5,844 nucleotides of DNA. It comes from an uncultured Neisseriaceae bacterium (GTDB taxonomy: Bacteria; Pseudomonadota; Gammaproteobacteria; Burkholderiales; UBA11063). Shown here piece by piece: positions 1 to 5,580 of this stretch; positions within the stretch are counted from its first letter, which is position 1; the number at the start of each line of letters is the position of its first letter. The position numbers and the translations under genes are program-made. The stretch is from NCBI GenBank assembly GCA_937952895.1, contig CALFYC010000017.1, positions 1-5,844 on the forward strand. The letters run 5' to 3'. The notes beneath the pieces are model-generated. The model saw nothing but the letters and a program-made list of their open reading frames with translations, was not told the origin of the DNA and made no database searches.

Positions 1-38
1 GATCGTGACTGGAGTTCAGACGTGTGCTCTTCCGATCT
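1..38. other. Illumina adapter sequence (assembly artefact)
   Basis: Bases 5-38 match the Illumina TruSeq-type read-2 adapter, from GTGACTGGAG at 5-14 to the terminal CTCTTCCGATCT at 27-38. The preceding GATC fits the last four bases of an index sequence. This is library-preparation sequence left at a contig end. It has no biological function, and genomic sequence begins at base 39. It also explains why the reading frame coming in from the right is lost here. Confidence 0.97.
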
Positions 39-482
39 ACTAGTACTGCAATAAGAGTGATTACTATTACAAACTAAATCTTGAGATTGAACATAAAGAC
101 CAATATAATACGTACCATCTCCATAGCCATTATTGGCTAAATAATTGTGAATCGTGCTAGATTGTATGTTCCATGCAGTTCCCACTGTATCATAAGATAT
201 ACCATTATTAGAGGTAAGCATTTTATATGTAGCGTAAGGTGCACCGCAACTACCACAAGTATTATCTGTCGCCTTACATAATTGTACATAATTAATATAA
301 TCTGCAGTTGAACCAGAGAAAGTATAAGTAGCGCTACTACCATCAGTTAAATTAGTTTCGAAGTTAGATGGTTTGAAAAGATCATCAACAGCCAAAGGTT
401 TATCTAATGTAACAGCATAAATGCTATTAGCTGACACGTATAAAGCCAATAATACTAGCCAATAGCGTATACCTAGATTCAT
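39..482 (-). CDS. Secreted cysteine-containing protein, 3'-truncated by contig end
   Basis: An open frame of 148 codons runs from ATG at 482-480 to the adapter junction at 39 with no stop, so the C-terminus is missing. The start is supported by a strong Shine-Dalgarno (AAGGGG, at 494-489) six bases upstream. Residues 1-23 look like a Sec signal peptide: a basic N-region (Arg6), a hydrophobic core WLVLLALYV, and an Ile-Tyr-Ala site before Val24. The mature part is rich in Thr, Ser, Asn, Gly and Tyr and has five Cys: 69, 76 and 79 (C-x6-C-x2-C), then 138 and 145. This suggests an exported, possibly disulfide-bonded or surface protein. I do not recognise the family, and no enzyme motif is visible. 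It lies 66 bp downstream of the small peptide gene on the same strand with no obvious terminator between them, so co-transcription is possible. Existence of the gene is fairly sure; function is unknown. Confidence 0.8.
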
Positions 483-548
483 ATATGTCCCCTTCTTTTA
501 CTTACGTATTTACTACTATACTTTAAAATAAGTTTAATTAATAATTGA

Positions 549-716
549 TCAACTCCCAATTCCACAACCACAAATATGTTCTGAAATACCCATACTAGTG
601 CCACCTTTTATCTCTCTCATGGATCCTAAGATGATGAGTGTAGGAGGTATATACATTAGTTTTTCTTTACTTACATTCATTTGTTGCTGGTAATTCAATT
701 CTTCTTGCTTTATCAT
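549..716 (-). CDS. Putative RiPP precursor peptide with lasso-type leader (55 aa)
   Basis: A 55-codon frame starts at ATG 716-714 and stops at TGA 551-549. A Shine-Dalgarno AGGAA (727-723) lies six bases upstream of the ATG. Residues 1-21 are polar and charged. Residues 22-31, YIPPTLIILG, fit the lasso-peptide leader signature Y-x2-P-x-L-x3-G that is bound by the RRE (B1) protein. SMREI and then Lys37 follow; Lys37 stands where the family usually has the penultimate leader Thr. By that alignment the leader ends at Gly38 and the core is GTSMGISEHICGCGIGS. The core begins with Gly and has Glu46 at core position 8, the spacing used for an 8-residue macrolactam ring. The tail holds a Cys-Gly-Cys. 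The motif and ribosome binding site are seen directly; RiPP identity is inferred from the leader family. No cyclase, protease or RRE gene is in the window, and the Thr is absent. The peptide could therefore be an orphan precursor or belong to a non-lasso RiPP class that uses the same leader. Confidence 0.72.
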   Translation of the reverse strand: MIKQEELNYQQQMNVSKEKLMYIPPTLIILGSMREIKGGTSMGISEHICGCGIGS

Positions 717-778
717 AAATTATTCCTAAATGTAATTTTATGGATAGTAACATACATATAAATGGAAAATCAAATTCC

Positions 779-808
779 TTTACAGTAAAAATTCTTTTAC
801 GGTATAAT
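779..808 (+). promoter_or_regulatory. Sigma70-like promoter for the FAD oxidoreductase gene
   Basis: TTTACA (779-784, five of six matches to the -35 consensus) and a perfect TATAAT (803-808) are 18 bp apart. Transcription would start near 815, leaving only about 12 bases before ATG 827 and about 21 before the in-frame ATG at 836. No clear Shine-Dalgarno fits either start. The mRNA may therefore be very short-leadered. Confidence 0.6.
785..800. promoter_or_regulatory. Inverted repeat in promoter spacer, candidate operator
   Basis: GTAAAAATTCTTTTAC is a perfect 6-bp inverted repeat with a 4-base centre. It fills the spacer between the -35 and -10 boxes of the rightward promoter. That is a typical place for a repressor or a spacer-binding activator. 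It also lies about 70 bp upstream of the divergent peptide gene, so it could affect both units. No regulator gene is in view; the operator role is inferred from position. Confidence 0.35.
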
Positions 809-826
809 TTTGAGCCTTAAGTTAGA

Positions 827-1810
827 ATGGATGCTATGAAACCTTTATTAGAATGGACGGTCATTGGGGCAGGTCCTGCAGGAATTGCCAGTATTGGTAA
901 GCTACTAGATGCAGGCGTCACACCAAATGATATCCTATGGATTGATCCGAACTTTACCGTGGGAGATTTTGGAACCTCTTGGCGTTATGTTAATAGTAAT
1001 ACAGCTGTGGAATATTTCCTGAATTTCTATAAACAGTGTGAAGTATTTTGTTATAATAGCAAAGCTCATCCTCCTTTTATGATTGATCAAGTTTCACCTA
1101 CTAAAAACTGTCCTCTGATGATCGCGGCTCAACCCTTGATGTGGATAACGAAATGCTTAATTCAAAAGGTTAATGTGCTTAAAGATAAGGTCACAGGTTT
1201 AACACCAGAGAAGCATTATTGGCAACTACAGTTATCTTCCAGAAAAAGATTAAATACCAAGAAAATCATCCTAGCAATTGGAGCCAACGCAAAAGAACTT
1301 CATTTTGCTGACACCACGTCAATTCCCCTCGCAACTGCATTAAACCCCATTAAATTAAAAAAGGTTATTGAACCACAGGACTATATTATTGTTTTTGGAT
1401 CTGCACAATCTGCGAAAAGTGTCATAGAAAATTTAGCCACACTTAAAACCCAAAAAACTATTCTTTTTTATCGTTCAGAAAATTCTTTGCATCGTCATTT
1501 TAGTGAGGATGACATAACGCGTATTGAAACCTTAAAAATGACACCACAACAGTTACTCGAACAAATGCCACAGTGCACAAAAGCTATTTATGCAATTGGT
1601 TTTACGAGGCGTCATATTCCCATTCAAGGACTACCAGAAAATTATAGCTATGATCATAAAACAGGAGAGATAGCTCCTGGTATATTTGGTCTTGGGATTG
1701 CCTTTCCAGAAATTATGCCTTATGAGCTTGGACAAATAGAATACCCAGTTAGCGCAATTTGGCCATTCATGAAGCGCTTAAATAAACTCCTACCACAGTG
1801 GTTGAATTAG
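827..1810 (+). CDS. FAD-dependent pyridine nucleotide-type oxidoreductase
   Basis: The 327-residue protein has the two-dinucleotide-domain layout of flavoprotein monooxygenases and pyridine nucleotide-disulfide-type oxidoreductases. The FAD site is GAGPAG at 14-19, with Asp40 ending the second strand to hold the ribose. KKIILAIGA (145-153) is the ATG-like motif. IIVFGSAQSAKSVIENL (187-203) is the NAD(P) site, in the GS-x-QSA form seen in flavin monooxygenases and N-hydroxylases. AIYAIGF (253-259) is the second ATG-type motif, and GIFGLGIAFPE (285-295) is the usual C-terminal FAD contact. No CxxxxC redox-active pair is visible near the FAD motif, which argues against a disulfide reductase. It is probably a soluble cytosolic NAD(P)H-dependent oxygenase or oxidoreductase; the substrate is unknown. 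The start could be 827 or 836 (Met4); neither has a good ribosome binding site. The gene diverges from the putative RiPP precursor, which makes a tailoring role conceivable but unproven. Confidence 0.88.
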   Translation: MDAMKPLLEWTVIGAGPAGIASIGKLLDAGVTPNDILWIDPNFTVGDFGTSWRYVNSNTAVEYFLNFYKQCEVFCYNSKAHPPFMIDQVSPTKNCPLMIAAQPLMWITKCLIQKVNVLKDKVTGLTPEKHYWQLQLSSRKRLNTKKIILAIGANAKELHFADTTSIPLATALNPIKLKKVIEPQDYIIVFGSAQSAKSVIENLATLKTQKTILFYRSENSLHRHFSEDDITRIETLKMTPQQLLEQMPQCTKAIYAIGFTRRHIPIQGLPENYSYDHKTGEIAPGIFGLGIAFPEIMPYELGQIEYPVSAIWPFMKRLNKLLPQWLN

Positions 1811-1910
1811 ATAAAGAATTTATTTAACAAAAAGCAGAAAATTATTTTTAATAACTATATTTCACCTTTTTTAACATTCGATCAGTCACAACAATAACAA
1901 GTTACAAATA

Positions 1911-1932
1911 TAAAAACTTGAAGCATGCTCAA
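1911..1932 (-). terminator. Weak candidate terminator downstream of the flippase gene
   Basis: Read leftwards, TTGAGCATGCTTCAA (1932-1918) can form a 4-5 bp stem and is followed by GTTTTTA (1917-1911). It lies about 105 bases past the flippase stop. The stem is short and the loop contains the palindrome GCATGC, so this is only a possible terminator. No convincing terminator is visible for the oxidoreductase gene in the same 225-bp convergent gap. Confidence 0.2.
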
Positions 1933-2035
1933 TAAAAAACTGTTTTTGTTTAATTCCCAAAAAATCTTTACTAATTTAGTCAAACTCTAAGTTTAAAATA
2001 CAACATCATAAAATTTATCATTCAATTAGTTTTAA

Positions 2036-3397
2036 CTAAGTATTTTTAGCAATTTTCTTCAAAGCTATTCGATAGTTATAGATTAGAAAAGTAGAGTATA
2101 CACATCTACTAAAAGTAAATCCGCATACTGCATAAAATAGCGATTTTCTAGAACCAATAGTAATTAGAGTAATTGACAATATATTTGTCATAAGAGCAAG
2201 CTTTGCTGGAATTTTAGGATTATATTGTTCTAAAAAGAATTTATAAACCACTAAGCCTTCCATTAAAATAAAGCCGCATGTAGCTACACATAGTGATGAA
2301 TAAGCTTGAATATACACAGCGCCAAAAAAATGCTTTAATAAAAATTTGCCTTCAATAAATATTATTGAAGCAAGTATAATTGCAATAATAAGACATAGTG
2401 TGGACATTTTGTTTACATATTTAGTCATATGTTCGGCATAATATTTCTGAATTATAGCCATTTGAGGTTTATAAATTGCTGAAAAAGTTTTTACCAATAC
2501 GAAAAAAATATAAGTTAATGTGTATATAGCTCCAGCAAACCCGACTTCGTATTGTTTATTTGAGGGTAAAAACATGTTTGCTAAAAATGAAACAAAATAA
2601 AAGCTATAAGCCAATAAATTGGAAACTAATAAATTGTAGCCATCTTGAAAATAAGATGAAGTCTTAGGCCGTAATCTTATTAATTCTGTAACTTTAGGAA
2701 CATTTGTACCTTTTGAATAAATTTTATAATAAAGAAACATTGTAACCATTATTGATAAAATCCACGATATGGTATACATTAATAATAATGTTCCAATATT
2801 CTGACTATAGAAAAATGTATAATAGCTTTTAATGATTATAAAAAATAATATATGTGGTAATGCTTGATAGCAAAATAAAGCAACATATGGATGTTGCGTG
2901 CTCCTAATGAGGCGGCTATGAAAAAATAATAAATTAATTCCGATACCTAAGATAAGGAAATAAATGTGGCTATTAAATATAGGATTTTCTATACCTAGAA
3001 TTTGTTCACCTCGAAATTTATGAATAAAAATAATTTTATATACAGTAATTAATACACCAGATATAAAAATTGTTTTAACTGCAATATTAAAAAATAGCTT
3101 AATAAAATCATTAATTTCCTCAAATTTATTTTCAAGAACAAAAACTGGAATATATCTATCCACAACAATATCATAACCAAGACTTGCACATAGCCCAAAA
3201 AAAAGAATCATTTGTATAAAAACTGTGTAATCACCATAATATTTGCTTGGCAGTATATGTGAGATATTCGAATTAACAAATAAGTGAATAATAAATCCAA
3301 AAGCTACTATTAATAGAGAAATCAAAACACTTCTAATTTCTCCTTGCTGTAACTTAATCACACTTTTTTTAATTAAATGTTTTTGAACTTTTGACAT
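2036..3397 (-). CDS. Wzx-like polysaccharide flippase (MOP/MVF superfamily membrane protein)
   Basis: The 453-residue protein is almost wholly hydrophobic, with about 12 predicted membrane helices (roughly 23-42, 56-76, 104-126, 143-160, 172-190, 202-225, 255-276, 284-308, 331-350, 364-388, 396-416, 419-441). That is the number and length usual for O-antigen and capsule repeat-unit flippases. The N-terminal stretch around residues 46-90 (a Tyr-Tyr-Gly-Asp-Tyr turn, a Ser-Leu-Gly-Tyr-Asp motif, then Asp-Arg-Tyr-Ile-Pro) matches the 'xxYGxYxxxxxxxxxxxxxGxDxxxxRYxPxx' pattern of polysaccharide biosynthesis proteins. By family it would flip lipid-linked oligosaccharide across the inner membrane; substrate is unknown. 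ATG 3397 has only a weak AAAG upstream. No glycosyltransferase, wzy or sugar-nucleotide gene is adjacent, so it is solitary here. It is distinctly AT-rich, but so are its neighbours. Confidence 0.82.
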   Translation of the reverse strand: MSKVQKHLIKKSVIKLQQGEIRSVLISLLIVAFGFIIHLFVNSNISHILPSKYYGDYTVFIQMILFFGLCASLGYDIVVDRYIPVFVLENKFEEINDFIKLFFNIAVKTIFISGVLITVYKIIFIHKFRGEQILGIENPIFNSHIYFLILGIGINLLFFHSRLIRSTQHPYVALFCYQALPHILFFIIIKSYYTFFYSQNIGTLLLMYTISWILSIMVTMFLYYKIYSKGTNVPKVTELIRLRPKTSSYFQDGYNLLVSNLLAYSFYFVSFLANMFLPSNKQYEVGFAGAIYTLTYIFFVLVKTFSAIYKPQMAIIQKYYAEHMTKYVNKMSTLCLIIAIILASIIFIEGKFLLKHFFGAVYIQAYSSLCVATCGFILMEGLVVYKFFLEQYNPKIPAKLALMTNILSITLITIGSRKSLFYAVCGFTFSRCVYSTFLIYNYRIALKKIAKNT

Positions 3398-3498
3398 TAT
3401 TGACTTTAAAAATATAATTTCTAACGAATCTTATCACTTTTTTGTCTGAAAACTTCTAAATTTAAAATCTTTTTTGTTGAAATTTAAGCTTTAATTAA

Positions 3499-3553
3499 AA
3501 ATATCAGACAAGTTAATTATATAGATTCTACAACCAAGCATTATCTGATATTT
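3499..3553. repeat. 10-bp perfect inverted repeat upstream of the flippase gene
   Basis: AAATATCAGA (3499-3508) and TCTGATATTT (3544-3553) are exact reverse complements separated by 35 bp. The loop holds a TATAAT hexamer on the minus strand (3521-3516), which could be a -10 box for the flippase about 120 bp downstream, though no good -35 is present. The arms could be paired operator half-sites or a long-loop hairpin. In such AT-rich DNA one such repeat per window could arise by chance. Confidence 0.35.
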
Positions 3554-3567
3554 AGTAATTATTTCAA

Positions 3568-3591
3568 AGGATAAATAATTTTATCTATCCT
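3568..3591 (-). terminator. Hairpin after the outer-membrane protein gene, possible terminator
   Basis: Nine bases past the stop codon, AGGATA (minus, 3591-3586) and TATCCT (3573-3568) can pair. An overlapping alternative is GATAAA-ATTA-TTTATC. The U-tract that follows is short (TTT, then GAAAT), so termination would be inefficient. The position just behind the gene is the main support. Confidence 0.35.
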
Positions 3592-3600
3592 ATAATGATA

Positions 3601-4194
3601 TTATATACGAGCTTCTAAACCAACCGTCCCTTGATAAGTTGAACCAAATCCACCACCATTATTTCCTACATTACCCATAAAGGTTGGGATTGCAACACTA
3701 GATCCTTCGACATAAATTGCAAAGTTTTTATTAAAGTTAAATTGCATACCAGCTGCATAATATAACCCAACTCCAACACTGTTATCCATTATCATACCAT
3801 TACTTGATGGAGCCTCGCCTTCATTCGCATTCACCCCGACCCCAGCTTTTCCATATAAAGAAAATGAATTAGCAAGCGGCAAAACCCCTTTAGCAGCAAG
3901 GTGATAAGTCATAATCATCGCCTCACCATTTTCATTCCCACCAGCTGGTAACATTCCCATTCCGGCCTCAATACCTAAGTTTTTATTCATATAAAAACCC
4001 ATTGTCATCGCATCAATTGCTAATGAACTACCAGTCCAATCACTTGCGGTACCAACACCTAAACCAAAATCAAAATACATCATTTTGGCATGATTCGAAT
4101 TATCCAAATTCCATCCTGAGCTATTATCTTCATTACCTGTTGCATATACCGATACGCATGCTAAACATAACCCTATTGATAACAATTTTTTCAT
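3601..4194 (-). CDS. Small outer-membrane beta-barrel protein
   Basis: The open frame extends back to 4272, but the real start is ATG 4194-4192. A strong Shine-Dalgarno AAGGAG lies seven bases before it, and it opens a classic signal peptide, MKKLLSIGLCLACVSVYA, with a Val-Tyr-Ala site before Thr19. The product is 197 residues, so the mature protein is about 179. The mature part alternates glycine-rich turns with amphipathic strands: YFDFGLGVG; MGFYMNKNLGIEAGMGM; FSLYGKAGVGV; VGLYYAAGMQFNFNKNFAIYVEG; ending TYQGTVGLEARI. That is the pattern of 8-stranded OmpA/OmpX-like 'outer membrane beta-barrel' proteins (PF13505 type). It should sit in the outer membrane; ligand and role are unknown. It is unusually methionine-rich, and it ends in Ile rather than the usual Phe or Trp. 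C13 does not sit in a good lipobox, so a lipoprotein is unlikely. Confidence 0.82.
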   Translation of the reverse strand: MKKLLSIGLCLACVSVYATGNEDNSSGWNLDNSNHAKMMYFDFGLGVGTASDWTGSSLAIDAMTMGFYMNKNLGIEAGMGMLPAGGNENGEAMIMTYHLAAKGVLPLANSFSLYGKAGVGVNANEGEAPSSNGMIMDNSVGVGLYYAAGMQFNFNKNFAIYVEGSSVAIPTFMGNVGNNGGGFGSTYQGTVGLEARI

Positions 4195-4243
4195 ATTGTA
4201 ACTCCTTTTAAAGACACAGATTTTATCATATCTTACATAGTAA

Positions 4244-4272
4244 AATATAAGAAAAATCTGCAACATATACAA
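4244..4272 (-). promoter_or_regulatory. Candidate promoter for the outer-membrane protein gene
   Basis: On the minus strand TTGTAT (4272-4267) and TATATT (4249-4244, five of six matches to the -10 consensus) are 17 bp apart. They would give a leader of about 43 bases that includes the strong Shine-Dalgarno. The -35 box is poor (three of six). It overlaps the left arm of the hairpin behind miaA. Confidence 0.35.
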
Positions 4273-4292
4273 TAGCCCGTATAATATATGTT
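4252..4292 (-). terminator. Candidate terminator of miaA
   Basis: Eight bases past the miaA stop, AACATATA (minus, 4292-4285) and TATATGTT (4269-4262) form a perfect 8-bp inverted repeat around a 15-base loop. After five further bases there is a T-run (4256-4252). The stem is almost all A-T and the T-run is offset, so this is a weak call. Confidence 0.3.
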
Positions 4293-4300
4293 AGGTAACC

Positions 4301-5260
4301 CTAAATATCAATCAAGCTTGAATTAATTAATCGTATGAGATTATTATATAAGTAATTAAAATTTAAGCTATCATTGGCAATATTAGTTGTATTAAGGCTT
4401 CTTAACCAAGTAATTTGACGTTTAGCTAATTGGCGTGTTGCAAAAATTCCCTGTTCTTGAAATTGTGTAAAATTAAGTTCACCCGATAAATATTTAAATG
4501 CTTGAAAGTAACCAACCGAACGCATAGATTGATGATTAATATTTAAAGTCGGGTATTTAACTATTAAATCTTCTACTTCTTCAATAAAACCATCAGCTAT
4601 CATTTTTAAAAAGCGATTTTCAATTCGATCGTGTAAGATATTTCTTTGATTTGGAATAATTGATATTGGTAAAAATTCAATATGTGATGCCTGATTAATT
4701 TTATTTGCAGATTGAAGCTGACTAATTGTTGTTCCTGTTAAATAATAAACTTCTAGCGCTCGTGAAATTCTCTGTTTATCATGGGAATTAATTTTAGCTG
4801 CGGCAGTCGGATCAACAGTAATTAATTCGTCATATAACTTATCCAAACCTTTCTCTAGCGCCATTTGTTCAATTTTCGTACGAACCTCTAAATTACTAGC
4901 TGGTAAAATTGACATACCGTTTATTAAACCATTATAGTACATCATAGTTCCGCCAATTAATACGGGAATTTTTTGGCGATTATTAATTCCCTCAATTAAA
5001 TTAATTGTAGTTTGAATAAATTCAGCAACTGAGTATTTATCAAGTGGAGTAATGATATCAATAAGATGGTGCGGCACTGAACTAAGTTCATCTTTACTAG
5101 GTTTAGCTGTTCCTATATTCATATCTTTATATATTAAAGCAGAATCAACACTAATTATTTCAATTGGATAACTATTTGCCAATTTAAGCCCAAGATCAGT
5201 TTTACCTGTTGCTGTTGGTCCCATCAAAAGAACAGCTTTTAATTTTGATGTATTTAACAT
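4301..5260 (-). CDS. miaA: tRNA dimethylallyltransferase MiaA
   Basis: MiaA transfers the dimethylallyl group of DMAPP to N6 of adenosine 37 in tRNAs that read UNN codons; this is the first step to ms2i6A, and it acts in the cytosol. The 319 residues are of normal length and carry all family motifs: P-loop GPTATGKT (14-21); ISVDSALIYKDMNIGTAKP (36-54), whose Asp39 is the expected catalytic Asp; HHLID (64-68); GGTMMYY (103-109); INSHDKQRISRALEV (157-171); RSVGYFQ (247-253); and ATRQLAKRQITWLR (274-287). It appears intact and functional. The start at 5260 places the P-loop at the usual distance from the N-terminus. The only Shine-Dalgarno-like run, AGGT (5280-5277), is 16 bases away, too far to be optimal. 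The usual gammaproteobacterial neighbours mutL and hfq are absent: an outer-membrane protein gene lies downstream and eroded DNA upstream. Confidence 0.97.
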   Translation of the reverse strand: MLNTSKLKAVLLMGPTATGKTDLGLKLANSYPIEIISVDSALIYKDMNIGTAKPSKDELSSVPHHLIDIITPLDKYSVAEFIQTTINLIEGINNRQKIPVLIGGTMMYYNGLINGMSILPASNLEVRTKIEQMALEKGLDKLYDELITVDPTAAAKINSHDKQRISRALEVYYLTGTTISQLQSANKINQASHIEFLPISIIPNQRNILHDRIENRFLKMIADGFIEEVEDLIVKYPTLNINHQSMRSVGYFQAFKYLSGELNFTQFQEQGIFATRQLAKRQITWLRSLNTTNIANDSLNFNYLYNNLIRLINSSLIDI

Positions 5261-5270
5261 ATATATATAT
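5259..5270. repeat. (AT)6 tract at the miaA start codon
   Basis: Six AT units run into the first two bases of the miaA initiation codon and fill most of the space between the codon and the upstream AGGT. Gain or loss of units would change ribosome-binding-site spacing but not the reading frame. In DNA this AT-rich the tract may be incidental. Confidence 0.5.
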
Positions 5271-5382
5271 AAATTTACCTAATAAAATATGCTAGAAGAA
5301 ATATTTCAAGATTTGTTACAATATCCATTCGTATATCAATAAAGATTATTCTAATACGAATAAGGCGCTAAAGATTAAAAAA

Positions 5383-5580
5383 TTAACCTAATGATTTCTC
5401 TAATTTTTCAGCTTGAATAAAAGTTAAATTCGTAACTTTTACAATAATCGAATTAACCCTACCTTTATCAGTTTCTTAGAAATTTTCCGCTGAGTCTCTT
5501 ACCAGACTTCCTGAAGAACAGAAAGCAATCCATCTTGTCGCATTTGTATTATAATTTTTTACATAAGTCAAAGTTAAAGA
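5383..5580 (-). pseudogene. Unrecognised coding-like frame interrupted by a stop
   Basis: One minus-strand frame runs 66 codons from a stop at 5583-5581 to TAA at 5385-5383. It is broken only by TAA at 5478-5476 and has no ATG start. The two halves read like protein, for example NATRWIAFCSSGSLVRDSAE before the stop and GRVNSIIVKVTNLTFIQ, then Ala-Glu-Lys-Leu-Glu-Lys, after it. I do not recognise the family. It may be the 3' remnant of a lost gene. At this AT content a chance frame cannot be excluded. Confidence 0.25.

Noticed and set aside
137..343. A 68-codon minus-strand open frame, partly hydrophobic.
   Set aside because: It lies inside the secreted protein gene on the same strand in another frame. 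It lacks a ribosome binding site, while the overlapping frame has a strong one plus a signal peptide.
594..599. ACTAGT appears both here and at the adapter junction (39-44), suggesting a cloning site.
   Set aside because: At 594-599 it is in frame within the peptide gene (Thr-Ser), and at 39-44 it is in frame in the secreted protein gene. A six-base palindrome recurring in AT-rich DNA is unremarkable.
1933..1949. A-run followed by T-run (AAAAAACTGTTTTTG) as a terminator of the oxidoreductase gene.
   Set aside because: Full pairing would leave a loop of one base; a realistic stem is only four A-T pairs and no U-tract follows.
3469..3533. Short minus-strand frame beginning MLGCRIYI upstream of the flippase, considered as a small peptide.
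   Set aside because: It would be only about 16 codons, has no Shine-Dalgarno, and overlaps the inverted repeat.
4002..4211. A 69-codon plus-strand open frame.
   Set aside because: It is antisense to the outer-membrane protein gene, with low-complexity composition (Asn, His, Tyr, Leu) typical of a shadow frame.
4195..4272. N-terminal extension of the outer-membrane protein to ATG 4272.
   Set aside because: The 26 extra residues would bury the signal peptide. A strong Shine-Dalgarno sits seven bases before ATG 4194, and the extension covers the likely promoter.
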